NCBI GenBank assembly: GCA_017305935.1
Contig: JAFKJU010000011.1
Span: 183,575 to 247,574 of the forward strand
Direction: 5' to 3'
DNA: 64,000 nt
DNA from: Hyphomicrobiales bacterium
GTDB lineage: Bacteria > Pseudomonadota > Alphaproteobacteria > Rhizobiales > Rhizobiaceae
Part shown: one piece after another, positions 35,913 through 44,505 of the stretch
Layout: each line of letters opens with the position of its first letter
Position numbering within the stretch: position 1 is the stretch's first letter
The notes under the pieces: model-generated
Database searches by the model: none
Seen by the model: only the letters and a program-made list of their open reading frames with translations
What the model was told of the DNA's origin: nothing
Program-made: the position numbers and the translations under genes

Positions 35913-36401
35913 ATGCACCATAGAGCCAGCATGCAAGACACTCCGTCCAAATCCAAATTGCCGCAGGATGCGCTGTTGCCGCGCAACACCCGCCGTTCCC
36001 TGCCGATCGCGCTGTTGCGCGCCCGCGAAGCGGTGATGACGCATTTCCGCCCGATGCTGGCCGAGCATGACATCACCGAGCAGCAATGGCGCGTCATCCG
36101 CATCCTTGCCGAAGCCGGCACCGTCGATGCCTCCGACATGGCCGACCGCGCCTTCATCCTGGCGCCCAGCCTGACCCGCATCATCCGTTCGCTGGAAGAG
36201 CGCGGCATCATCACCAAGGCCAAGGACGACAATGACGGCCGGCGGGTGCTGTTGCGCATCACCCCGGCCGGCCTCGCCATCATCGACGAAGTGGCCCCGG
36301 AAAGCCGCCTCATCTATGAAACGCTCGAAAAGCGCTTCGGCGGCGAGCGCATCGACCAGCTTCTCGACATGCTGGACGAACTCGCCACCATCAACGACTG
36401 A
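35913..36401 (+). CDS. hpaR: MarR-family repressor of homoprotocatechuate degradation
   Basis: 162 residues from the ATG at 35913 (AAGGACG 5 bp upstream); a second ATG lies six codons in. It has the MarR winged helix: EQQWRVIRILAEAGTVDASDMADRAFI, the recognition helix in LAPSLTRIIRSLEERG, and the wing DDNDGRRVLLRITPAG. HpaR-type proteins repress the hpa meta-cleavage genes until pathway aromatics bind. It is divergent from hpaF across a palindrome. Its 3' end overlaps the convergent kinase gene by 11 bp. Confidence 0.92.
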   Translation: MHHRASMQDTPSKSKLPQDALLPRNTRRSLPIALLRAREAVMTHFRPMLAEHDITEQQWRVIRILAEAGTVDASDMADRAFILAPSLTRIIRSLEERGIITKAKDDNDGRRVLLRITPAGLAIIDEVAPESRLIYETLEKRFGGERIDQLLDMLDELATIND

Positions 36402-37377
36402 CCTCTTCGGCCAGCGCCCGCACATCGGCGACATAGCGCTTCAGGCGGGCGGCGTTGTCGGGCAGATCCGGCCGCGCCGCCGCCCAGCCGATATAGGTGA
36501 GCGCCCGCAACAGCAGGAACAGCGGCAGGTGGACGAATTCCGCCTTTGCTTGCGGCCGCACCTCGGCATAACCCGCCAGCAGCGCGTCGCGCAGATCGGC
36601 AAAATCCGCCTCGCGCCGGTTGCGCAGCAGCGCCGTCGCCAGCTCGAACAGGCGGAAACCGAAGCCGCAATCGTCGAAATCGATGAAAGCGACCCCCTCC
36701 CCCTGCACGAAGACGTTTTCGCGCACGAGGTCGGCATGGATCAGGCCGTAATCCAGCACTGCCGCAATCCCGGCGAGCTTGACGGCGAGATCGTCCCTGA
36801 GGCAAGTAAGATAATCGCGGTCCTCGGGCTGCAACGCCTCGCAATCCCAGAAACGGCCCCAGAAGGGCGCTTCGCCGAGCAGGCCGGCGCCATCCCAGGC
36901 CGGGCGCTCGAAACCGTCGGCTTTCGAAAACGCGTCGGCGGCATTATGCATGCGCGCCATGTCGCGGCCGATGGCGGCGAAGATCGCCGGCAGGTCGCGG
37001 CCTTCGCGCGGCAGCGGCACGCCGGTTTCGCCAAGCGGTTCGCCCTCCACCCAGCCGATCAGATCGGCATAATGCGGCACGTCTCCATCCGCCGGCAAGG
37101 CGACGAGCAAGGCGCCGGTGACGGCCGGGATCGGCTCCGGCACGGCGAGGCCTTGGCGGCGCAGATCCGCCATCCAGGCCAGTTCCGAGGCCAGCGCCGC
37201 CTGCGAATGATAGGCCGGGCGATGCAGACGCAGCGCCGCCGGTTGGCCATCGGCGAGGCGCACCTTGAACACCGCATTCTCGCGGTATTTCAGCAATTGC
37301 GGCACCTGGGCCGGCAGGTTCCAATGGGCAAGGGCGGCCGTCGCCGTCGCCGTCAGGGTTTCGACGATGCCGTCCAT
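36391..37377 (-). CDS. APH-fold small-molecule kinase (hydroxylysine-kinase-like)
   Basis: 328 residues from the ATG at 37377, four bases after the upstream stop. Aminoglycoside-phosphotransferase fold: the Brenner motif is LIHADLVRENVF and the metal-binding segment FIDFDDCGFGF, with ENAVFKVRLADGQPAALRLHR as the ATP-lobe lysine-type strand. Such kinases phosphorylate hydroxyls of choline, ethanolamine, homoserine or hydroxylysine. It follows a PLP enzyme of the AGXT2L type; the same pair is found fused in other bacteria, and the human pair is hydroxylysine kinase plus phosphohydroxylysine phospho-lyase. An amino-alcohol substrate is therefore likely. Confidence 0.78.
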   Translation of the reverse strand: MDGIVETLTATATAALAHWNLPAQVPQLLKYRENAVFKVRLADGQPAALRLHRPAYHSQAALASELAWMADLRRQGLAVPEPIPAVTGALLVALPADGDVPHYADLIGWVEGEPLGETGVPLPREGRDLPAIFAAIGRDMARMHNAADAFSKADGFERPAWDGAGLLGEAPFWGRFWDCEALQPEDRDYLTCLRDDLAVKLAGIAAVLDYGLIHADLVRENVFVQGEGVAFIDFDDCGFGFRLFELATALLRNRREADFADLRDALLAGYAEVRPQAKAEFVHLPLFLLLRALTYIGWAAARPDLPDNAARLKRYVADVRALAEEVSR

Positions 37378-37381
37378 GGCC

Positions 37382-38665
37382 TCACAACACGCCCAGCACG
37401 TCGTCGAGCGTCGACAGCATGAAGTCGGCATTCTCCTTCGTAAACGGCATGGGCGGGCGGATCTTGGTGGCGTTCTGGTGAATGCCGAGCTTGCCCATCA
37501 GCACGCCGCGCTCGCGCATCTCGTTGATGACGCGGGTGGCGATGTCGGAGGCCGGAGTCTTTTCCTGGCGGTCGAGCACCAGCTCGGCACCGAAGAACAA
37601 CCCGCTACCGCGCACATTGCCGATCAGCGCATATTTTTCCGCCAGTTTCTGCAGGCCCTGCCGGGCGTAAGCGCCGACCTCAAGCGCATTGGCTTGAAGC
37701 TTTTCCTCCTCCAGCACGTGGAGAACGGCCATGGCCGCCGCGCAGGAGACCGGATTACCGCCAAACGTGTTGAAGTAGCGGAAAGCCTTGCGGAAGGCAT
37801 TCAGCGTGTCCGCGCTGGCGACGACGCCGCCGATCGGATGGCCATTGCCCATCGGCTTGCCGAGGGTGACGACGTCGGGCACGATCCCCGCCTTCTGGTG
37901 GCCCCACATATGGGTGCCGGTGCGGCCGAAACCGGGCTGCACCTCGTCGCAAAGCACGAGGCCGCCGGCCTTCTTCACCGCCGCGACCGCCGGTGCAAGA
38001 AAATTCTCCGGCAGGTCCGGGAAACCCTCATTGGCGAAAAAGGGATCGATGATCAGCGCCGAGAAGCCGAAGGGGCTTTCCTGCAAGGAGGCAATCGCTT
38101 TTTCCACCTCCGCCGCCCAGGCATCCGCAAACGCCTGTCCGCCCTCGCCGCCGAACGGACGATAGGCATCCGGGGCCGGCACATGGCGGACATGGCCGCC
38201 ATAGCCGCCGACCGGCGGCATGCGCGTCGAAAGCTGCGACACCGCCGTGGTGTTGCCGTGATAGGTGAAGTCGGTGGCGATGACGCCGGTCTTGCCGGTC
38301 ACCGCCTGCGCCATGCGGAGCGCCACGTCGTTGGCCTCGCTGCCGGTGCAGGTCAGGATCGCGGTGTCGAGGCTCCTGTCGAAGGTCGCCGTCAGCCGCT
38401 CGACATAGTCGAGAATGCCCTCATGCAGGTAGCGCGTGTGGGTGTTGAGCGTCGACGCCTGCCGGCAGATCGCCTCGACGACGCGCGGATGGCAGTGGCC
38501 GACATGCGGCACATTGTTGTAGCAATCGAGATATTTGCGCCCGTCCGCATCCCACAGCCACACGCCCTCGCCCTTCACCAGATGGACGGGGTCGTTGTAG
38601 AACAGCGACATGTTCTTGCCGAGCAGCCGCTCGCGGCGCTCGCGCAATGCCTGTTCGCCGCTCAT
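37382..38665 (-). CDS. Class III PLP enzyme, AGXT2L-type phospho-lyase candidate
   Basis: 427 residues. Although annotated in general as an aminotransferase, its signature segments match the AGXT2L group (ethanolamine-phosphate and 5-phosphohydroxylysine phospho-lyases): YLDCYNNVPHVGHCHPRVV, LNTHTRYLHEGILDY, the PLP-lysine segment TLGKPMGNGHPIGG and FNTFGGNPVSCAAAMAVL. Those enzymes eliminate phosphate and ammonia from a phosphorylated amino alcohol to leave an aldehyde. The APH-fold kinase gene lies four bases downstream. It follows another class III enzyme with a one-base gap. A true aminotransferase role cannot be excluded. Confidence 0.82.
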   Translation of the reverse strand: MSGEQALRERRERLLGKNMSLFYNDPVHLVKGEGVWLWDADGRKYLDCYNNVPHVGHCHPRVVEAICRQASTLNTHTRYLHEGILDYVERLTATFDRSLDTAILTCTGSEANDVALRMAQAVTGKTGVIATDFTYHGNTTAVSQLSTRMPPVGGYGGHVRHVPAPDAYRPFGGEGGQAFADAWAAEVEKAIASLQESPFGFSALIIDPFFANEGFPDLPENFLAPAVAAVKKAGGLVLCDEVQPGFGRTGTHMWGHQKAGIVPDVVTLGKPMGNGHPIGGVVASADTLNAFRKAFRYFNTFGGNPVSCAAAMAVLHVLEEEKLQANALEVGAYARQGLQKLAEKYALIGNVRGSGLFFGAELVLDRQEKTPASDIATRVINEMRERGVLMGKLGIHQNATKIRPPMPFTKENADFMLSTLDDVLGVL

Positions 38666-38666
38666 C

Positions 38667-40025
38667 TCACTGCCCCTTCGCGGCTGTCAGGCCGGCATCC
38701 AGCGCCGAGACGATCTTCTGCACGTCGGCGGCGGTGATGACCAGCGGCGGCGAGATGATGACGTTCGGGCCGGAGGTGCGGACCATGACGCCCTCGTCAT
38801 AGGCGACGTCATAGACCTTCTGCACCACGTCCTTGGCGGCGGCACTTTTCTTGGCGCGGTCGGAGACCAGCTCCAGCGCCGCCATCAGGCCCCTGCCGCG
38901 CACGTCGCCGACCAGCTCATGCTTTTCCTTCAGGCCTTCCAGCCCGGCCATCAGCTCCGGCCCGCGCGCGGCGGCATTGGCGGCGGTGTTGACGCGGGCG
39001 GTTTCCTTCAGCGTCGCAAGTGCTGCCGCAGCCCCCACCGGATGGCCGGAATAGGTGTAGCCATGGCCGATGGCGCCGAAAGCGGTCTTGTCGGCTTCGA
39101 ACACGCTCGCCACCTTGTCGGAGATCATCACCGCGCCGAAGGGGAAATAGCCGTTGGTGATCGCCTTGGCGGTGGTCATCATGTCGGGCTTGACGCCCCA
39201 GCCGCGCGAGCCGGTCCAGGCGCCGGTGCGGCCGAAAGCGGTGATGACCTCGTCGGCGATCAGCAGGATGCCGTGCTTGTCGCAGATGGCGCGCATCAGC
39301 GGCATGAAGGTCTCATGCGGCACGATGACGCCGCCGGCGCCCAGCACCGGCTCCATGATGAAGGCGGCAATGGTATCGGCGCCCTGGAAGGCGATCTCGT
39401 CCTCGAACTGGCGGGCGATGGCTTGCGCGATCTCGGCCGGATCGGTGGTGTTGAACGGGTTGCGATAGGGATAGGGCGCGGCGAGATGGAAGACGCCCGG
39501 CAGTAGCGGCTCGTAGTTGCGGCGGAAATTGGCGTTGCCGTTGACCGAGGCGCCGCCGAAATGCGTGCCGTGATAACCCTTCTTCAGCGCCACGAACTTG
39601 GTGCGCTCCGGCTGGCCGTTGATCTTGTGGAACTGGCGGGCAAGGCGCAGCGCCGTCTCGACCGAATCCGAACCGCCCGAGGTGAAGAAGGAACGGGTCA
39701 GCCCGTCTTCCCTGAAGAATTCGGCCAGTTCGTAGGAAAGCTCGATCAGCGGCGAATTGGTGGTGCCGCGAAAGGTCGAGTAATAGGGCAGTTCGTCGAG
39801 CTGGTCGCGGATCGCCTTCTTCACCGGCTCGCAGGAATAGCCGAGATTGACGTTCCACAGCCCGCCGACGGCATCCAGTACCTTCTTGCCCTCGATATCG
39901 ACGACCTCGACGCCCTCGGCGGCATTGATGATGCGCGGGGGCTTGGCCTGCATCTCGGCCGGATGCGCCATGGGATGCCAGAGATGGCGGGCATTGTTCT
40001 CGATCAGGAAGTTGGAATCGCGCAT
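38667..40025 (-). CDS. Class III aminotransferase (omega-amino acid/polyamine:pyruvate type)
   Basis: 452 residues. The PLP-binding segment is PDMMTTAKAITNGYFPFGAV, with GGSDSVETALRLARQ for phosphate binding and LIADEVITAFGRTG for the cofactor Asp. The GLWNVNLGYSCEPVK start and FTSGGSDS/TYSGHPVGAAAAL pattern are like SpuC and beta-alanine:pyruvate transaminases, so an omega-amine or omega-amino acid is the probable donor. It sits between the HAD hydrolase gene (12 bp upstream) and the AGXT2L-type gene in the IclR operon. Confidence 0.85.
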   Translation of the reverse strand: MRDSNFLIENNARHLWHPMAHPAEMQAKPPRIINAAEGVEVVDIEGKKVLDAVGGLWNVNLGYSCEPVKKAIRDQLDELPYYSTFRGTTNSPLIELSYELAEFFREDGLTRSFFTSGGSDSVETALRLARQFHKINGQPERTKFVALKKGYHGTHFGGASVNGNANFRRNYEPLLPGVFHLAAPYPYRNPFNTTDPAEIAQAIARQFEDEIAFQGADTIAAFIMEPVLGAGGVIVPHETFMPLMRAICDKHGILLIADEVITAFGRTGAWTGSRGWGVKPDMMTTAKAITNGYFPFGAVMISDKVASVFEADKTAFGAIGHGYTYSGHPVGAAAALATLKETARVNTAANAAARGPELMAGLEGLKEKHELVGDVRGRGLMAALELVSDRAKKSAAAKDVVQKVYDVAYDEGVMVRTSGPNVIISPPLVITAADVQKIVSALDAGLTAAKGQ

Positions 40026-40037
40026 GGGGATATCCTT

Positions 40038-40700
40038 TCAAATTCCAAGCATTTTCAGGGCCTGTGCATAAGAGTCGGCAGGCCGGGTCACGTCGAAATG
40101 CACATAGGGAAGGCCGACGGCTTCGGCCCCCTCGATATTCTTCTTCTGGTCGTCGACAAAAACGCAATCCGCCCGGTCGATGCCCACTTCCGCCAGCACC
40201 TGCTCATAGGCGCGCGGATCGGGCTTGAGGATTTTTGTATAAGTCGCATCGACGATGACGTCGAACAGCTCGATCAGCGGGAAACGCTTGCGAAATTCGA
40301 CGCCGTAGAACAGGTCGAGCTCGTTGGAGAGGATGGCGAGCTTCAGCCCGGCCTCCTTGGCGCGCAGGATGGCGTCGCGCGCTTCCGGGCGCAACACCAG
40401 CTCGGCATCGGCGCCGCGCGCCCGCTGCACGAAGGTCTTCATGTCGTCCCACTCTTCGCCGAGCATCGCGCCGACTTCGCGGGTGCGGGTCATCCAGTAA
40501 TCGCGCTCGGTGATTTCGCGCGCCTGCATCGAGACCCAGAGCGGATCTGTCGAGGGATCGAAGGGGCCGCGCCAGGTCAGCGTGCCAGCGGCAAGCCCAA
40601 GCGCCCGCTCGGTGATGTCATGCGTCTCGAACAGTGTGCGGGTGACGACACCGCCGAAATCGAGGATCAATGCTTTTTGTTTTTTCGCATTTCCGGTCAT
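40038..40700 (-). CDS. HAD-superfamily hydrolase (subfamily IA)
   Basis: 220 residues from the ATG at 40700, overlapping the upstream stop as ATGA; a longer frame is not supported. Motif I is ALILDFGGVV with the second Asp replaced by Gly-Gly, as in several HAD-IA members; motif II is LAILSNE; motif III is the Lys in TKILKPDPRAYE; motif IV is CVFVDDQKKNIEG. In motif I the nucleophile Asp is kept. Members of this branch include dehalogenase-like and phosphatase enzymes. The substrate is unknown; within this operon a phosphorylated intermediate is a reasonable guess. Confidence 0.82.
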   Translation of the reverse strand: MTGNAKKQKALILDFGGVVTRTLFETHDITERALGLAAGTLTWRGPFDPSTDPLWVSMQAREITERDYWMTRTREVGAMLGEEWDDMKTFVQRARGADAELVLRPEARDAILRAKEAGLKLAILSNELDLFYGVEFRKRFPLIELFDVIVDATYTKILKPDPRAYEQVLAEVGIDRADCVFVDDQKKNIEGAEAVGLPYVHFDVTRPADSYAQALKMLGI

Positions 40701-41953
40701 GCAATGCGGCCCTTCTCGATGATGCCTTCGGCGACCCAGCGATCGAAAACTTCCAATGCCTTGGCGGCGAAAGCCGGGGTGTTGATATGGGTATCGACCT
40801 CCTCGAAGGCGACGGAGGCGGGCACCGCCTTGCGCATCTCGTCGAGGAAGGCGTCGAGCGCTTCCGGCTCGTGCAGCGGTTCGCCCGCCTGGTCCCATTC
40901 CTGGATGCCCCTGGCCGGCAGGATGAAGGCGACCGGGGCGGCGGCGGCTTGCAGCTTGGCGGCGACGACATGGGCGACGTCGCGGCGATGCTGCGCCGAG
41001 ACGGTCACCGAACCGATCAGCCGGTTATGGGCATGGTAGGGCCGGTCGGCGAAGCGCTCGGGCGCGGCGGCCCAGGCGGGAATATCGACCATGTCGATGG
41101 CGCCGGGGGCGACGATCTGCGGAATGCCGGCGCGGCCGGCATTTTCGAGGCGGTCCGGCCCCGAGGTGACCACCGAGCCGTTATGGGCATTGGTGACTTC
41201 CTGGATGCAGAAATCGAAGACGGCGGCAAAACCCTTCTTGGCAGCTACCGCCTCATAGGCGCGCCCGCCCATGCCGGTGGAATGGAAGACGGCGACGTCA
41301 TAGCCGCGCTTTTCCAGCTCGGGCTTCAGCATCTTCATGTATTTGAGGCAGGAGGAGCCGAGCGAGGTCATGCCGATCAGCGGCCGTTCGCGGCCGGGCT
41401 TTTCGCTGGCCTTGGCCGCGCCGACCACGGCGCCGCAGGCCTGCGACAGCACAGCGCGGCAGATCGGGTTGAGGCCGTAGAGCCCGCCGGCCCACAGGAT
41501 CATCATCAGGTCGGGCGCGATGCGCTCCGGCGGCAGCAGGTGCGAATAGGCGATGGTCGAGACGATGAATTTCGGCACGCCGATCGGCAGAACGGCAGCG
41601 ACGTCGAGCGCCAGATCCGTGCCGAGCGAACCGCCGAGCGCGATCACGCCGTCGACTTCGCCGGCCTCGTAGAGACGGCGCACTAGCCCGGCCGCACCTT
41701 CGGCCATCAGCACCATGGCGGTGTTTTCGTCGCCGCTATCGATGATCGCCTGGATGGTGGTGCCGGCGCTCGCGGCGATGTCATGCTTGGAATGATCCGG
41801 CATATAGGGCGGATCGCCGAGCACGCTGACATCGACCATGATCGGCAGACCGCCGGCCTGGCCGATGACATCGGCCATGAACAGCAGTTCGTCGCTCTTG
41901 GTGTCGCCAGTGCCGATCACCAGAATTTTGGGCAGACGGGCGCTTGCGCTCAT
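40697..41953 (-). CDS. UPF0261 / Tm-1-like ATP-binding domain protein
   Basis: 418 residues from the ATG at 41953, which shares its first base with the IclR stop (TGATG). The N-terminal half resembles the Tm-1 ATP-binding domain (ILVIGTGDTKSDELLFMADV, GVIALGGSLGTDLALDV, GVPKFIVSTIAY). The C-terminal half has the typical MTSLGSSCLKYMKM, FHSTGMGGRAYE and HNRLIGSVTVSAQ blocks. The biochemical role of bacterial members is not established; they are common in catabolic operons. Here it is coupled to both the regulator and the HAD gene. Confidence 0.82.
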   Translation of the reverse strand: MSASARLPKILVIGTGDTKSDELLFMADVIGQAGGLPIMVDVSVLGDPPYMPDHSKHDIAASAGTTIQAIIDSGDENTAMVLMAEGAAGLVRRLYEAGEVDGVIALGGSLGTDLALDVAAVLPIGVPKFIVSTIAYSHLLPPERIAPDLMMILWAGGLYGLNPICRAVLSQACGAVVGAAKASEKPGRERPLIGMTSLGSSCLKYMKMLKPELEKRGYDVAVFHSTGMGGRAYEAVAAKKGFAAVFDFCIQEVTNAHNGSVVTSGPDRLENAGRAGIPQIVAPGAIDMVDIPAWAAAPERFADRPYHAHNRLIGSVTVSAQHRRDVAHVVAAKLQAAAAPVAFILPARGIQEWDQAGEPLHEPEALDAFLDEMRKAVPASVAFEEVDTHINTPAFAAKALEVFDRWVAEGIIEKGRIA

Positions 41954-42738
41954 CAACCGTTCCTCCTCGATTGATTGGGGGGACGGATCTGCCGATCGGT
42001 CCCGAAAAAAGCTGCGGAAATGGCCTCGGCGGCCGCACGGACTGCGGCGCCATAATCCAGAACGACGTCCTCTCCGGTGCGCACCAGCGGCGCGGCGACC
42101 GTGATACAGCCGATCGGTCGCGCACCCGGCCCGGCGATCGCCGAGGACATGCTGACGACCCCGAGCTCGCGGCCCTGGCGGCTGATGGAAAACCCCCGCG
42201 CCCGCGCCTCCGACAAGCGTCGACGCAGAATGGCGGGATCGACGATGGTGAATTCGGTATAGGCGGCCAGTGGCTTGGTCAGCTCCGCTTCGATCACCTC
42301 GTCGGGAGAGGCCGCCAGAAAGGCAAGGCCGGAGGCGGTCGCATGCGGCTGCAGCACCGTGCCGACGTTGACGAAGACGCGGTGGGCGTGCGGCGATTCC
42401 TCCACATGGATGGTGGAGAGGCGGCCGTTGGAAAATTCGGAGAGGTGCACGGTCTCTTCCGTGCGCTCGGCAAGCTGGCGTAGAAAAGGCAGCGCTGTGC
42501 TAAGGAAGGGGTAGCGCGCCTCGCGGATGCGCGCCAGCCGAAGCGGTGCCGCGCCGATGCGGTATTTCCGCGTCTCGGGCAGTTGTTCGACGAAGCCGTG
42601 CTTTTCCAGCTCGACCAGGAAACGACGCGTGGTCGCCTTGTCGTAGCCGCAGGCCTGCGCGATCTCCGTCAGCCCCGCCTCGCAGTCGAGCCGGGACAGG
42701 ACGTCCAGAAGCGTCAGGGCCTTGCCGATGGTGCTCAT
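41953..42738 (-). CDS. IclR-family transcriptional regulator
   Basis: 261 residues. The N-terminal winged helix (STIGKALTLLDVLSRL, LTEIAQACGYDKATTRRFLVEL) is followed by the IclR effector domain (TVHLSEFSNGRLSTIHVEES, QPHATASGLAFLAASP, GCITVAAPLVRTG). It heads a leftward six-gene operon and faces the APC permease gene across about 250 bp. A GGTTCA-N5-TGAACC palindrome occurs there and again before the amidohydrolase gene; this is the obvious operator candidate. Whether it represses or activates is not visible. Confidence 0.88.
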   Translation of the reverse strand: MSTIGKALTLLDVLSRLDCEAGLTEIAQACGYDKATTRRFLVELEKHGFVEQLPETRKYRIGAAPLRLARIREARYPFLSTALPFLRQLAERTEETVHLSEFSNGRLSTIHVEESPHAHRVFVNVGTVLQPHATASGLAFLAASPDEVIEAELTKPLAAYTEFTIVDPAILRRRLSEARARGFSISRQGRELGVVSMSSAIAGPGARPIGCITVAAPLVRTGEDVVLDYGAAVRAAAEAISAAFFGTDRQIRPPNQSRRNG

Positions 42739-42810
42739 TGTGTTCTCCTCAGGTCAAGCACCGGAACCTGTCCACCACGCCTCTCCGGGCGTTTCGCATG
42801 GCAGAGATAC

Positions 42811-42832
42811 TTAACATGCGAATTAACTTGAC
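42811..42832 (+). promoter_or_regulatory. Shared promoter element, copy 2 (APC permease)
   Basis: Exact match to TTAAC-N4-GAATTA-N2-TTGAC. The TTGACA hexamer (42828-42833) could be a -35, with only a poor -10 (CAAGTC) 17 bp further on, which would suit an activated promoter. Confidence 0.65.
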
Positions 42833-42871
42833 AGGAAGCGGAGCGATTTGCAAGTCTATATTTGAAGCATA

Positions 42872-42888
42872 GGTTCACATAATGAACC
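42872..42888. promoter_or_regulatory. Candidate IclR operator 1
   Basis: Perfect inverted repeat GGTTCA-N5-TGAACC. It lies 44 bp from the TTGACA start of the shared promoter element, that is, just downstream of the likely transcription start. The copy before the amidohydrolase gene differs only in the spacer. Confidence 0.7.
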
Positions 42889-42991
42889 AGCGTTTTCCGG
42901 CCTCAAGATGAAGAAAAATGCCGGGCGCAAGCTTCCGCCTATGGGCCGCGATTGGAGCGCGGCCACCGCAAATCCAAGGGGAGCTGACATC

Positions 42992-44443
42992 ATGACCAAT
43001 CCGCAAGTGCCGGCCCAGGAGGCCAACCAACTGCGCAAGAACAGCCTCGGCGTCGGGGCTGTGACCTTTCTCGTCGTTTCCGCGGCCGCGCCGCTGACGG
43101 CGGTCGCCGGCGGCGTGCCGCTGTCGATGCTGCTCGGCAACGGCCCGGGCATACCGCTGACCTTCCTTTTCGTCACCGCCATCCTTCTCTTCTTCTCGGT
43201 CGGCTATGTCGCCATGGCCCGCCATATCCGCAATGCCGGCGCCTTCTATGCCTATACGGCGCAAGGGCTTGGCGGAATGATGGGCGGTGCCGCCGCCCTC
43301 GTCGCCATCCTCGCCTACAATGCCATGCAGATCGGCGTCTTCGGCCTGTTCGGGGCTGCCACCTCCGGTTTCTTCGCGGGGCTCGGCATCGACCTGCCCT
43401 GGTGGGTCTGGACCTATGTCGGCATCGCCGCCGTCGCCGTGCTCGGCTATCGCCGCGTCGATCTCTCGGCGCGCGTGCTGACCGTGCTCGTCATCCTCGA
43501 ATATCTCGTGGTGCTGGTCATCGATGCCGCCATCCTGTTCAAGGGCGGCGACAGCGGGCTGACGGCGGTGCCGTTCACGCCCTCCGCCTTCATGAGCGGC
43601 ACGCCGGCCATCGGCATCCTGTTCTGCTTCGCCGCCTTCATCGGCTTCGAGGCGACCACCATCTACAGCGAGGAAGCCCGCGACCCCGCCCGCACCGTGC
43701 CGCGCGCCACCTATATCTCGGTGCTGATCATTGGCCTGTTCTACATGCTGACCTCCTGGCTGATGGTCACCGGCGCCGGTTCCGACAAGCTGGTCGGCGA
43801 GTTGCAGGCCTTGGCCGATCCGACCACCTTCCTGTTCGGCCTGGCCGAGCGTTACGTCGGCCACTGGATCATCCCGGTCATGAACCTGCTGTTCGTCACC
43901 AGCCTGTTTGCCGGCGTCGTCGCCTTCCATAACGGCGTCGCCCGCTACATGTATGTCGCCGGTCGCGAAGGCTTGTTGCCGCGCAGCCTGGGCGTCACCC
44001 ATCCGGTGTTCCAGAGCCCGCATGTCGGCTCCGTTGTCCAGACGATCATCGCCGTCCTCGTCGTCGGCCTGTTTGCGGTCACCGGCCAGGATCCGGTGCT
44101 GGCGCTCTTCTCCTGGCTCACCAATGTCGGTACGCTGGCGATCATGCTGCTGATGACCTTCACCGCCTTTGCGATCGTCGTCTTCTTCGGCCGCCGGCCG
44201 GAGCTGGGCGGCAGCGCGCTCGCCACCCGCATCCTGCCGGTGCTGACCGGCGTCATCCTCGCAGCGCTGGTCGTCTATATCGCCGTCAATTTCGGCAGCA
44301 TCGCCGGCGCCAGCGGCGCTCTCGCCGTCTTCCTGCCGGGGCTGGTGCTGATCGCCGTCGTCATCGGCTTCATCCTCGCCGCCCGGCTGAAGGGCGCGGA
44401 TGCGGCCGGCTTCGCCCGGCTCGGCGCCGGCCAGGCCGCCTGA
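42992..44443 (+). CDS. APC-superfamily amino acid/amine permease
   Basis: 483 residues from the ATG at 42992, preceded by AAGGGGAGC at good spacing; an upstream in-frame ATG has no such site and would extend the protein without homology. About 12 hydrophobic spans are visible; the first carries the GAVTFLVVSAAAPLTAVAGG start typical of the family, and the GFEATTIYSEEARDPARTVPRA segment is the family's conserved loop. It would import an amino acid, polyamine or related amine by ion symport or exchange. It is followed by an aldehyde dehydrogenase after a 62-bp gap with a perfect hairpin. Confidence 0.9.
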   Translation: MTNPQVPAQEANQLRKNSLGVGAVTFLVVSAAAPLTAVAGGVPLSMLLGNGPGIPLTFLFVTAILLFFSVGYVAMARHIRNAGAFYAYTAQGLGGMMGGAAALVAILAYNAMQIGVFGLFGAATSGFFAGLGIDLPWWVWTYVGIAAVAVLGYRRVDLSARVLTVLVILEYLVVLVIDAAILFKGGDSGLTAVPFTPSAFMSGTPAIGILFCFAAFIGFEATTIYSEEARDPARTVPRATYISVLIIGLFYMLTSWLMVTGAGSDKLVGELQALADPTTFLFGLAERYVGHWIIPVMNLLFVTSLFAGVVAFHNGVARYMYVAGREGLLPRSLGVTHPVFQSPHVGSVVQTIIAVLVVGLFAVTGQDPVLALFSWLTNVGTLAIMLLMTFTAFAIVVFFGRRPELGGSALATRILPVLTGVILAALVVYIAVNFGSIAGASGALAVFLPGLVLIAVVIGFILAARLKGADAAGFARLGAGQAA

Positions 44444-44452
44444 TCTGCAACG

Positions 44453-44478
44453 GACGGCGGCCGGAAACGGCCGCCGTC
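44453..44478 (+). repeat. Intercistronic hairpin without T-run (permease-ALDH)
   Basis: A perfect 11-bp stem, GACGGCGGCCG and its complement around a GAAA tetraloop. No run of T follows, so it is more likely an RNA-stabilising or attenuating element than a full terminator. Confidence 0.7.
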
Positions 44479-44505
44479 AAAATTCGCTATTTCGAGGATA
44501 CCGCC

